From the NCBI RefSeq assembly GCF_018598225.1, contig NZ_JAHESF010000028.1, positions 1-64,000 on the forward strand: a stretch of 64,000 bases of DNA, given 5' to 3'. Both the position numbers and the translations under genes were made by a program. Within the stretch, counting starts at the first letter, position 1; each line of letters opens with the position of its first letter. The stretch comes from Chryseosolibacter histidinae (lineage in GTDB: Bacteria; Bacteroidota; Bacteroidia; Cytophagales; Cyclobacteriaceae). Of the stretch, positions 1 to 8,119 are shown in pieces. The notes below the pieces were generated by a model, which did no database searches, was not told the origin of the DNA, and was given only the letters and a program-made list of their open reading frames with translations.

Positions 1-528
1 AAGCAATGCTGGCCCTTTGTTGTAACAAGCATACCGGCAGCTTTCGTCGGCGGCTACTGGAAGATCGGAGCCTCTGCTTTTTTTGTCATTTTAGGCATCT
101 GCCTGATCGTGGCGGCGTTGCTGCTGTGGCTCAAGCCGCAAAAGCTGACAGGCACCAAGTCTGATAACCTGTGGCTCAACGCCGCGCTGGGCGGAAGTGT
201 AGGCTTTCTTTCGGGGCTCGTAAGCATTGGCGGCGGCATCTTCCTCTCCCCCATTCTTCACCTCATCCAATGGGACGATGCCAAAAGGATCTCGGCGCTG
301 GCCAGCCTGTTCATCCTCGTGAACTCCATCAGCGGACTGGCAGGCCAGCTGGCGCGGTCGGCAACCATCGACTGGACCTTTATTCTGCCGCTCCTGCTTG
401 CCGTACTGGCTGGTGGACAGATCGGCTCGCGGCTGGGTGCCCGAAAGTTCGACCCCATATACATCAAAAGGATCACGGCCCTACTCATTCTGGTGGCCGG
501 AATTAATATTCTGAAGGATCATTTGTAA
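1..528 (+). CDS. TSUP (TauE/SafE) family permease, 5' end missing
   Basis: The reading frame is open from the first base of the window, so only the C-terminal 175 residues are visible. They form repeated hydrophobic helices with the glycine-rich stretch GLVSIGGGIFLSP, typical of the second half of sulfite exporter TauE/SafE (TSUP) permeases, which move small organic or sulfur anions across the inner membrane. The family is usually about 250 residues long, so one third or more lies upstream. The substrate cannot be told from the sequence. The stop TAA is followed two bases later by a heptamer inverted-repeat element. Confidence 0.8.
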   Translation, partial: KQCWPFVVTSIPAAFVGGYWKIGASAFFVILGICLIVAALLLWLKPQKLTGTKSDNLWLNAALGGSVGFLSGLVSIGGGIFLSPILHLIQWDDAKRISALASLFILVNSISGLAGQLARSATIDWTFILPLLLAVLAGGQIGSRLGARKFDPIYIKRITALLILVAGINILKDHL

Positions 529-530
529 AA

Positions 531-672
531 GTCCATGGCCGATGGTCCATAGTCCATGGCCGGGACAGTGCTGGATTTAGCGTAAGTCATTAACACGACC
601 TTACAAGCAATCCCCGTGATTATTCACCGGTCTAACCATGGACCATCGACTATGGACCATGGACTATTCCCG
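531..672. repeat. Heptamer-array inverted repeat, TCCATGG family
   Basis: The left arm (531-565) is built from seven-base words of the form GTCCATG or GTCCATA. The right arm (636-672) carries the same words on the other strand. A loop of about 70 bases of unrelated sequence separates them. The element fills most of the spacer between the TSUP and YfhO genes. Confidence 0.75.
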
Positions 673-709
673 ACAATTTTCCCTATTTTGCGGCCTCTAA
701 ATCCCGGAA

Positions 710-3196
710 ATGAAAAAAATCAACTTCCTTGAGCATGTCCTGCCCCATGTTGTGGCCGTGGGTATCTTCCTGATCGTAACACTGTTCTTTTTCAAACCTG
801 CTTTCTTCGATAATAAAACCCTGGAGCAGCATGACATCCAGCAGTTCCTCGGGTCATCAAAGTCAATCGCCGACTACCGGGAGCAAACAGGGAAAGAAGC
901 ACTGTGGACCGATACTATGTTCAGCGGAATGCCCGCATACCTGGTGAGCGTGGAGTGGGGCAACAAGGCCGTGGGATTTCTGAAACGTATTCTTTCGCTG
1001 GGGTTGTCGCACCCCATCTGCAACATTTTTCTCGCATTCGTCTGCTACTACATTATGCTGCTGGCGTTCGGCATCCGGCCTTACCTGGCCATCGCCGGTG
1101 CGATCTGCTTCGGGCTCTCGTCATACATGATCATAGGCCTGGGCGCGGGACATAACGGGCGCATCGGGGCCATTGCATTCATGCCGCTGATCATGGCGGG
1201 CATCCACCTGGCTTTTTCCAACCGCAAGATCCTCGGTTTCGGCGTTACCACGGCCGGGCTGGCGCTTCACCTGCGGGAGAATCACGTGCAGATCACTTAT
1301 TACTTCCTGATGATCGTAGCCATCTACGGCTTGATCAGGCTGATCGAAGCGATCCGGGAAAAGAACGGTATGGACTTTCTTAAGACCATCGGCGTGCTCA
1401 TTCCCGCGGTGCTCATTGCTGTGGGAACGTTTTTCGGTCCGCTCTGGGCACTGACAGAATATTCGGCATACTCAACCCGTGGAAAATCCGAGCTTGTGAA
1501 AACAACACCTCAGCCGACCAGCGGGGTGAAGAGCGACAACGCGGCGGTGAAGAGCGATAACACAAAGGAGTGGGCGTTCGAATATAGCAACGGCATCCTG
1601 GAACCGTTCACCCTGCTGATCCCCAACTTCTATGGCGGAAGCTCCAATACATCGCTGGCTGAGAACAGAAAGAGTGAAACCTTCCAGGCACTGCAGAACC
1701 TTGCGAACCAGGGAAATGAGCAGATGGTGAACCAGCTTTACAACTTCACCCGACCTTACTGGGGGCCACAATCGAACACGGCACCGTATTATGGTGGCGC
1801 TATCATGGTGTTCCTGTTCGCCGTTGGCTGCGCCTTTGCAGAACGCAAGTATGTGTGGTGGCTGGCAACGGTCAGCATACTGGGCATCGTGCTCAGCTGG
1901 GGCAGCAGCTTCCCTTCGTTCAACTATTTCATGTTCGATTACTTCCCGGCTTACAATAAATTCCGCTCCGTTACCTTTACCATCATCATGGTGCTCTTCG
2001 CCATGCCGCTGCTCGGCCTCATGGGTGTAGAAAAATTATGGAAGCAGGGACTGGACAAGTCAGCAAAGCGAAAACTGCTCATCGCTTTCGGCGCCACCGG
2101 TGGACTGTGCCTGTTGTTGTGGTTGTTTGCCGGCATGTTCGGCTTTACCAGGGAGATGGAAAATCAGCTGCCGGCGTGGTTTGTTGACGCGCTCGCGGCC
2201 GACCGGAAGAGCCTGTTCAGGGCTGATGCCTTCCGTTCTTTCGCTTTCATCGCGGCAGCGTTTATCATGCTCTACTTCGATGTGCATAAAAAAATATCGC
2301 CGGTAGGATTCTATGCCCTGCTGATCTTTATGGCAACGGTAGATGTTGCTGTCGTGGATAGCCGTTATTTTTCCGAGAACAATTTCAAACGCAAAAGAGA
2401 CAACACCTTTTTTGCCATGAACGAAATCGACCAGGATATTCTGCGGGATAAATCGTACTACAGGGTATACAATCTCCAATGGCAGGAAGCCCGTACCTCT
2501 TACTATCACCACTCCATAGGCGGCTACCACGGCGCGAAAATTAAACGGTACCAGGATTTCTATGATTCATGCATCACGAAAAATACGCAGATGCTGGGGG
2601 CCGATTATCAGCGGCAGCAGCTGGATTTCAACCGGTATACGGCGCTCAACCTGCTCAACATCAAATACATTGTTTTTGGAACAGAGCGTGGCGCCATGAT
2701 GCAGAACACCGCAGCAAATGGTCCGGCATGGTTCGTTAGCAATATTCTTAAAGTCAACACTCCAACGGAAGAGCTTGAAAAAACGTGTAGTGTGGATACG
2801 AAGGCCAATGCAGTGATCGACGTGTCGAAGTTTCAGGTGTCATCGACGGAAGCTGATAGCACCGGCACGATCCGCATTGTAACGCACGAGCCCAACTATC
2901 TCAAATATGAAAGCAACGCCCAGGGTAATAGCCTGGCTGTTTTCTCCGAGATCTATTACCCGGGATGGGTCGCCACCATCGATGGCAAGGAAAGCCCCGT
3001 GCTCAGGGCCGACTACATTCTCCGCGCGCTGGAGGTTCCTGCCGGCACACACACCATTGAATTCCGCTTTGAACCGAAGCCATACACCGTCGGCAACAAA
3101 GTGACCACAGCGTCATCGTGGCTTGTGGTGTTAGTTTTGGTGGGAAGTCTTGGTTTCTCTTTGAGAAAAGAAACGCAGGCTGGAAAAAAGGTTTAG
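710..3196 (+). CDS. YfhO family membrane protein (GT-C-like)
   Basis: An 828-residue inner-membrane protein with about a dozen hydrophobic segments: one at residues 10-30, a dense set at 85-260, more at 360-540, and one at the extreme C-terminus. The soluble C-terminal region ends with a YYPGW motif followed by VLRADYILRALEVPAG and EFRFEPK, which is characteristic of YfhO-like proteins. These resemble GT-C glycosyltransferases and are thought to decorate surface polymers using lipid-linked sugars. Length fits the family. The ATG follows a short spacer and no other start is better. The acceptor is unknown and no glycan cluster is adjacent. Confidence 0.85.
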   Translation: MKKINFLEHVLPHVVAVGIFLIVTLFFFKPAFFDNKTLEQHDIQQFLGSSKSIADYREQTGKEALWTDTMFSGMPAYLVSVEWGNKAVGFLKRILSLGLSHPICNIFLAFVCYYIMLLAFGIRPYLAIAGAICFGLSSYMIIGLGAGHNGRIGAIAFMPLIMAGIHLAFSNRKILGFGVTTAGLALHLRENHVQITYYFLMIVAIYGLIRLIEAIREKNGMDFLKTIGVLIPAVLIAVGTFFGPLWALTEYSAYSTRGKSELVKTTPQPTSGVKSDNAAVKSDNTKEWAFEYSNGILEPFTLLIPNFYGGSSNTSLAENRKSETFQALQNLANQGNEQMVNQLYNFTRPYWGPQSNTAPYYGGAIMVFLFAVGCAFAERKYVWWLATVSILGIVLSWGSSFPSFNYFMFDYFPAYNKFRSVTFTIIMVLFAMPLLGLMGVEKLWKQGLDKSAKRKLLIAFGATGGLCLLLWLFAGMFGFTREMENQLPAWFVDALAADRKSLFRADAFRSFAFIAAAFIMLYFDVHKKISPVGFYALLIFMATVDVAVVDSRYFSENNFKRKRDNTFFAMNEIDQDILRDKSYYRVYNLQWQEARTSYYHHSIGGYHGAKIKRYQDFYDSCITKNTQMLGADYQRQQLDFNRYTALNLLNIKYIVFGTERGAMMQNTAANGPAWFVSNILKVNTPTEELEKTCSVDTKANAVIDVSKFQVSSTEADSTGTIRIVTHEPNYLKYESNAQGNSLAVFSEIYYPGWVATIDGKESPVLRADYILRALEVPAGTHTIEFRFEPKPYTVGNKVTTASSWLVVLVLVGSLGFSLRKETQAGKKV

Positions 3197-3209
3197 TGCT
3201 TTTTTTCTC

Positions 3210-3285
3210 GCCACAAACACACTAAGAACACGAAGAAGACACTAAGTGCTTTGTGCCTACTTTGTGTCATAGTGCCTTCGTGGCC
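3210..3285. repeat. Hairpin repeat F, left copy flanking the GxxExxY gene
   Basis: A 76-base element whose two halves are complementary arrays of roughly nine-base words (ACACTAAGA-like on the left, TTTGTGTCA-like on the right), beginning GCCAC and ending GTGGC. A nearly identical copy lies in the same orientation at 3731-3806. Similarity continues about 15 bases beyond the right end of each copy. Confidence 0.85.
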
Positions 3286-3320
3286 TTAAAATCGAAGCCA
3301 CGCCTATTAATTATGCTCAA

Positions 3321-3713
3321 ATGAATTTTGAAAGACTCTCTCAAGAACAAGAAGCCATTGGCCAGGATGTAGTCAATGCTGCTTTTAAAGTACACAATGA
3401 ACTTGGCCCTGGACTACTGGAAAAAGTTTATGAAGTATGCATCACTCATGAATTGAGAAAGAGCGGCCATATGGTTGCCCGACAGATCGACATTCCTATC
3501 CAGTATGATGGCATCGTCTTCGATGAAGGATTACGCCTAGATATTCTGGTAGACAACCTTGTCATTATAGAAGTCAAGGCTGTTGACATTGTAAATCCAG
3601 TCTGGCAGGCTCAGGTGCTGAGTCATCTTAAATTAACGGGACTCCGGCTCGGCTATCTGATCAATTTTAATGTTCCTAAGATCAAAGAGGGAATAAAACG
3701 TCTGATCCTATAA
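3321..3713 (+). CDS. GxxExxY protein, PD-(D/E)XK nuclease-like
   Basis: A 130-residue protein with the family signature GLLEKVY at residues 31-37 (G31, E34, Y37). It also has a PD-(D/E)XK-like core: D74 in RLDILVDN, then E84 and K86 in IIEVKAV. GxxExxY proteins are small members of the restriction-endonuclease-like superfamily; their biological role is not established. The gene sits alone between convergent yfhO and M48 genes and is bracketed by two direct copies of a 76-base hairpin, so it looks like a self-contained cassette. Catalytic residues appear intact. Family assignment is firm and function is open. Confidence 0.9.
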   Translation: MNFERLSQEQEAIGQDVVNAAFKVHNELGPGLLEKVYEVCITHELRKSGHMVARQIDIPIQYDGIVFDEGLRLDILVDNLVIIEVKAVDIVNPVWQAQVLSHLKLTGLRLGYLINFNVPKIKEGIKRLIL

Positions 3714-3730
3714 TGCGCGGCGGTTCTTTT

Positions 3731-3806
3731 GCCACAGAGACACTAAGAACACAAAGAAGACACTAAGTGCTTTGTGCCTACTCTGTGTCTTGGTGCCTTC
3801 GTGGCC
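3731..3806. repeat. Hairpin repeat F, right copy
   Basis: The direct repeat of 3210-3285, differing at only a few positions, with a similar tail (AAAATaCCGAAGCCA-like) up to base 3821. The tail ends next to the stop codon of the M48 gene, so the cassette fills the whole convergent spacer. Recombination between the two copies would delete the GxxExxY gene and leave one hairpin. Confidence 0.85.
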
Positions 3807-3822
3807 TAAAATACCGAAGCCA

Positions 3823-5058
3823 TTATTTATTAATCGCCGCCAGTCTTTTCAGCAACGGCGGATGGGAATAATGAAAGAACACGTAGATGGGATGCGGATA
3901 CAAATTGCTCAGTGAGTCCACGGAAAGTCTTTTCAGCGCCAGGGCCAGTGCCGGGCCGCTGTAGGTCTCGCGGGCATAGGCATCGGCCTCGTACTCGTTC
4001 CTGCGGCTGTACATGCTCATGAACAGGCCGGTGATACCCGAGATGGGCGTAAACAAAATGGTGAACGCTATCAGGTTAAGATGAAGGGAGAGCTCCCTGC
4101 CTCCCAGCGCGAGCGACAGGTTCTCGTTGTAAACCATCAGCGAAAGGATGAACAGCGTAAAGAAGATCTGCGCCACGGCAAGCACAAATCCCCATACGAT
4201 ATGTTTTTTCTTGAAGTGCCCCACTTCATGCGCCAGCACGGCCACCAGCTCGTCTGTGCTATGACGTGCGATCAGCGTATCGTACAAAACGATCTTCTTC
4301 TTGCGTCCTATACCCGAAAAGAATGCATTGGCTTTGTTGGAACGTTTTGATCCGTCGATGACAAAAATATTATCGAGCGGAAAATTCACTTTCCTTGCAA
4401 ATTCTTCGATGGCCGATTTTAGCTCTCCGTCCTGCAGCGGTGTGAGCTTGTTGTACAATGGAAGGATCAGCGTAGTGTAAAACATATTCATGAACAGCAC
4501 ATACGCCGATGCGATCAGCGCAAACCAGATCCAGAAATTCTGTCCTACGGCCTGGATCATATAGATCAGCAGCGCAACGAGCGGCGCACCAATGATCACA
4601 GCCAGCAGGTATCCCTTAAGCTTGTCCATGATAAAGATCTTAGGGGTGGTCTTGTTGAAACCGTACCTTTCTTCGATCACAAAAATGGAATAAAGCTGAA
4701 AAGGTAATGTGAGTATGTCGGCGGCCAGCATCAGCACCCCAAAGAAGGCCAGCGCCAGCACGATCTCATTATTCGTAAATGTTCTCAACACACCGTCGAG
4801 CCATCCGAAGCCACCCAGCAGCAGCATCAGGGCCGACAGCAGAAAACCGAAAGCTGACGTGATAAATGAAAAGTTGGTGATATCACGATGGTAATCAAGC
4901 GATCGCAGATACTTGGCGCGGTCATAGAAAGCGGCAATATCATCAGGGATGTCTGAACGCTGTGCTTTCAGATTGATATAATCCAGGAACTGATCGAACA
5001 GGTAGCTGATCGTGGCGATGGCCAAAATAATGTATAAAATCGTCTGGGGACTCATCAT
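3823..5058 (-). CDS. M48 family metallopeptidase (Ste24/CAAX protease type)
   Basis: A polytopic membrane zinc protease. The HEVGH motif with its preceding VLA lies about 290 residues from a possible upstream TTG start, and the third ligand is the first Glu of NEYEADAYA. Both match Ste24-type M48 peptidases, which cleave membrane or prenylated substrates at the membrane. Hydrophobic segments cover the N-terminal half and a region after HEVGH. The longest frame begins with TTG at 5094; I prefer the ATG at 5058 (411 residues), because the TTG form adds 12 poorly conserved-looking residues beside a repeat. The gene is convergent with the GxxExxY cassette. Confidence 0.88.
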   Translation of the reverse strand: MMSPQTILYIILAIATISYLFDQFLDYINLKAQRSDIPDDIAAFYDRAKYLRSLDYHRDITNFSFITSAFGFLLSALMLLLGGFGWLDGVLRTFTNNEIVLALAFFGVLMLAADILTLPFQLYSIFVIEERYGFNKTTPKIFIMDKLKGYLLAVIIGAPLVALLIYMIQAVGQNFWIWFALIASAYVLFMNMFYTTLILPLYNKLTPLQDGELKSAIEEFARKVNFPLDNIFVIDGSKRSNKANAFFSGIGRKKKIVLYDTLIARHSTDELVAVLAHEVGHFKKKHIVWGFVLAVAQIFFTLFILSLMVYNENLSLALGGRELSLHLNLIAFTILFTPISGITGLFMSMYSRRNEYEADAYARETYSGPALALALKRLSVDSLSNLYPHPIYVFFHYSHPPLLKRLAAINK

Positions 5059-5097
5059 CAGCAATTCTACGAAGAAAAGATGAATTTCGTTCAATTA

Positions 5098-5330
5098 GTC
5101 CACAGACCACGGTCCACGCCCGGATTATCCAAGACCGTCATCCAGAGCGGTGGTGGTGCGGTGGATTGTGTGAGCGACGGATCCCCCATTCGTTACTGCG
5201 TACTTAATTCGAGCACAAGCCTTACTGGATGCACTTCGCCATAAGAGGATTCATCGCTCCCCACATACCAACCCATATTCCTTGCTCTGAATGACGTAAT
5301 GAGACCCCCCTTCGACTGTGGACCGTGGAC
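5098..5330. repeat. Nested inverted-repeat element, GTCCACG family
   Basis: The outer arms (5098-5118 and 5313-5330) are seven-base words of GTCCACR type in inverted orientation. Inside them is a second, unrelated inverted pair: CGTCATCCAGAGC at 5136-5148 and its near-complement GCTCTGAATGACG at 5284-5296. No credible gene lies in the roughly 130-base inner loop. Confidence 0.65.
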
Positions 5331-5337
5331 TTTTGAC

Positions 5338-6057
5338 TCATCTTTTAAACAGCTTATTCCCCAGAATGTGATTGATCACTTCATCTTTCAAATTTCGGCT
5401 GATGGGAATCCGTGCTTCGCCGATAAGGATCTCATTTCCTTCAATGGCTTTAATGTGGGGAACTGAAACGATGTAGGATTTATGCACTTTCAGAAATTGC
5501 TTCGCGGGCAGCTGATTCTCGAGGCTGGTCATGGTGATATAAGTGATCAGCTTTCTGCTCTGCGTGTGGATGATGGAGTAGTTCTGCATGGCTTCCACAT
5601 AACACACTTCCTGAAAGAAGACCTTTTCAAACTTGCTATCACACTTTACAAAGAAATAATCAGCTTGTGCATCGCCGGACTGGCTGGCTGCGCGTTTCAG
5701 TAAGTGAATTTCAAGCGCTTTCTGTGCAGCCTTGAGAAAACGTTCGAAGGTGATGGGCTTCATCAGGTAATCGACCACATCGAGTGAATAACCTTCCACC
5801 GCATATTCCGAATAGGCTGTGGTGAAAATAACGAGCGGCGGGTTCTTTAACATCTTCAGGAACTCGATACCAGAAAGCTTCGGCATCTGAATGTCGAGAA
5901 AAACAAGATCGATGGCTTGTTGGTTGAGATACGCTGACGCTTTCACGGCATTCTCACATTGTCCTGCAAGGTTCAAAAAATCGATCTCATTGACATATTC
6001 CGCTACCCCTTTGCGGGCAACCGGCTCGTCGTCTACGATAAGACAATTCATCTTCAT
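5338..6057 (-). CDS. LytTR family response regulator
   Basis: A 239-residue regulator. Its N-terminal receiver domain has the acidic pair in VDDE, the phospho-acceptor Asp in LVFLDIQMP at about residue 55, and the conserved Lys in MKPI. A C-terminal LytTR DNA-binding domain follows (about 135-235, with KVHKSYIVSVPHIKAIEG and IPISRNLK). It should bind promoter DNA after phosphorylation by the kinase encoded just upstream; the two genes are one base apart and certainly cotranscribed. Targets are unknown. Such pairs in Bacteroidota often regulate only a few envelope genes. Confidence 0.92.
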   Translation of the reverse strand: MKMNCLIVDDEPVARKGVAEYVNEIDFLNLAGQCENAVKASAYLNQQAIDLVFLDIQMPKLSGIEFLKMLKNPPLVIFTTAYSEYAVEGYSLDVVDYLMKPITFERFLKAAQKALEIHLLKRAASQSGDAQADYFFVKCDSKFEKVFFQEVCYVEAMQNYSIIHTQSRKLITYITMTSLENQLPAKQFLKVHKSYIVSVPHIKAIEGNEILIGEARIPISRNLKDEVINHILGNKLFKR

Positions 6058-6058
6058 A

Positions 6059-7078
6059 TCAGTTTACCGTTAGTTCAAGGTTCACTTCAAAATTCCCCGC
6101 AGTCTCACGAACGTCGAGCGTGTAACGTCCCTTATAGAGCAGCTCCAGCCTCCGCCGTACGTTCTTCAGGCCGATGCCATGGCCTTCGTTGTTGTTCTTC
6201 TGATTCGGGTCCAGTGTGTTTACAATGTTCAGGCGAAAGACCTTATCCTTTTTGCTCAGCGCGATGGTGATCTCGTTCCCTTTCGAAAAATGCGATACAT
6301 GTTTGAAGGCATTCTCCACAAAAGGTATTAGCAGCAGTGGCGCAAGGGTAAATCCTTGCATGCCATCACATGAGAAAGTGATACGGTAATTCTCGTCTTT
6401 GCGGTGACGCTGAAGATCAACGTAGTTCCTGAGATAGGCCACCTCCTTCTCCACCGGGATCTCCTTGCCGTTGCATTCGTAAAGCTGATACCGCAGCATC
6501 TCTGAGAACGACGAAAGTGTTTCGCGCGCCAGCGTATTCTGCTTATCGATCTGAAAATAAATAGTATTGATGGAGTTGAAAAGAAAATGCGGGTTGATCT
6601 GGGCCTTCAGGTAATCGAGCTCCGTGTTGAGCTTTTCAATTTCAATTCTCCTGATCAGCTCCCGCTGTGCATACCACTCACGACTCAGCTGCAACGCCAC
6701 GCTGAACGACATGTAGAAGATGGCAATCGAGAGATTATAGAATGTGTTATAGAAGAAATACCGCCTTCCTTCATCGCCTAAAAAATAACCGTAGAGATAA
6801 ACATCGTGCGCGTTCTTGGCTGCCGCATAAAAGGCGAGGTCGAGCACCAGGAGCGCCGCGTAGATGATCCATTTCCGCTGCTGGGCAAACCTGGGGATGA
6901 GCACAAAGATGTTCAGGTAGATGACGAACGCGAGCAGCAGGTTACGAGCCAACACCTCCAGCAGGAACTGCCCGACCCCCACACTGGCGATCAGGTGAAG
7001 CCTGGTGAACATGTGGAAGGTCACGGTAGCAACCCAGAAGATCACATGGTCAAGCTTGTATTTCCAGAAGCGTTCCAT
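6059..7078 (-). CDS. LytS/YehU-type sensor histidine kinase
   Basis: A membrane histidine kinase with four or more N-terminal helices. It has the His_kinase phospho-acceptor motif AQINPHFLFNSINTIYF, an N-box in LIPFVENAFKHV and a G-box in GHGIGLKNVRRRLELLY. It is the cognate partner of the LytTR regulator immediately downstream. The longest frame starts near 7204 but that extension runs through a repeat. The ATG at 7078 (339 residues, MERFWKYK) or the one at 7105 is a better start. The sensor region has no recognisable ligand domain, so the signal is unknown. Confidence 0.88.
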   Translation of the reverse strand: MERFWKYKLDHVIFWVATVTFHMFTRLHLIASVGVGQFLLEVLARNLLLAFVIYLNIFVLIPRFAQQRKWIIYAALLVLDLAFYAAAKNAHDVYLYGYFLGDEGRRYFFYNTFYNLSIAIFYMSFSVALQLSREWYAQRELIRRIEIEKLNTELDYLKAQINPHFLFNSINTIYFQIDKQNTLARETLSSFSEMLRYQLYECNGKEIPVEKEVAYLRNYVDLQRHRKDENYRITFSCDGMQGFTLAPLLLIPFVENAFKHVSHFSKGNEITIALSKKDKVFRLNIVNTLDPNQKNNNEGHGIGLKNVRRRLELLYKGRYTLDVRETAGNFEVNLELTVN

Positions 7079-7156
7079 AACGAAAATTACCGCTTTTATG
7101 AGCATGCGCCTAACATAGGATGCGCTTTTCGTCAAGAGAATGGTGCCGATGGAGGA

Positions 7157-7278
7157 GTCCACGGTCAACAGACCACAGACCACGGCTGGCCCGCGAATTA
7201 CCAAAATGTTGTTAGAAGATCAATTGCCAGTTGAGACAGCGGAGGGCCACTCCGTACGGCCGTGGACTGTGGACTATT
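7157..7278. repeat. Heptamer-array inverted repeat, GTCCACG family
   Basis: Words of GTCCACG/GACCACA type at 7157-7189 are matched by complementary words (CCGTGGACTGTGGAC) at 7258-7274. The element lies in the divergent spacer between the histidine kinase and the dioxygenase-like lipoprotein gene, upstream of both. Confidence 0.65.
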
Positions 7279-7377
7279 CGACAATCTTCCCGTTCATCAA
7301 GAATCCATTACACATCATCATAACTTCATGTCTTCGACGCCTGAAGTACCGTACTTACCATTATTAAAAGACAACCT

Positions 7378-8016
7378 ATGAACAGAACCATGATCCTGAC
7401 CATGATATTTTCGGCCCTGATGTTATCTGCCTGCGCGCAGAAAAAAGGCGGGACCGCGAAAGAACGCGTTGTTGGCGACGGCTGTGAAGGGTGCGAAGCT
7501 GTGCACGAATACGGCGCCAAAGCACTCACCTGGATCGATACACTGCCCGACTTCCACGAGCCAGGTCCAAAGCTTGAGATCAGCGGCACTATCTTCCGGA
7601 AGGATGGAAAGACACCGGCAAAAGATGTGATCCTTTACATCTACCATACCGATCAGTCAGGCGAATATTCAACCAAAGGTAATGAGACCGGGTGGGGCAA
7701 ACGGCATGGCTACATCCGGGGCTGGATCAAAACCAACGCCGACGGACGATACAAATTCTACACGCTGAGACCGGCAGCTTACCCGGGCCGACAGAATCCC
7801 GAGCACATCCATCCGGTGATCAAGGAGCCTGGTATCAAAGAATACTGGATCGATGAATACCTCTTCGACGACGACCCGATCCTCTCTGCACGCGAACGCG
7901 CCAACCAGCCAGGACGCGGCGGAAAAGGAATCATTAAGACCACCCGGGATGCCAGCGGCATGCAGATCGCCAAACGGGATATTGTGCTTGGGTTGAATGT
8001 ACCGGGGTATGAATAG
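7378..8016 (+). CDS. Intradiol dioxygenase-like lipoprotein
   Basis: A 212-residue protein with a lipoprotein signal (LMLSAC, Cys19). The rest resembles the protocatechuate/catechol intradiol dioxygenase fold. Candidate non-haem iron ligands are present: Tyr in SGEYS, Tyr in AAYPGR and two His in PEHIHP. Classical enzymes of this family cleave catechols between the hydroxyls using Fe(III). This one is exported, lipid-anchored and has no aromatic-degradation neighbours, so the substrate is unknown. The stop TAG joins directly to a heptamer array. Fold assignment is good and activity is inferred. Confidence 0.82.
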   Translation: MNRTMILTMIFSALMLSACAQKKGGTAKERVVGDGCEGCEAVHEYGAKALTWIDTLPDFHEPGPKLEISGTIFRKDGKTPAKDVILYIYHTDQSGEYSTKGNETGWGKRHGYIRGWIKTNADGRYKFYTLRPAAYPGRQNPEHIHPVIKEPGIKEYWIDEYLFDDDPILSARERANQPGRGGKGIIKTTRDASGMQIAKRDIVLGLNVPGYE

Positions 8017-8119
8017 TTTAAAGTTTCAGGTTTCAGGTTTAAAGTTGCTTCCGCGCAGGGCCGCGCTTCGGGCACTACGCTCCACCAACTTTAAACTTTA
8101 AACTTAAAATTTTCAACTA
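8014..8119. repeat. Heptamer-array inverted repeat, TTTAAAG family
   Basis: The left arm runs out of the TAG stop of the dioxygenase gene (TAG-TTTAAAG-TTTCAGG and further words, to 8046). The right arm (8085-8119) runs out of the TAG stop of the convergent S9 peptidase. Period is seven bases on both sides with a GC-rich loop of about 40 bases. As RNA it would form a terminator-like hairpin for both genes. Confidence 0.75.
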
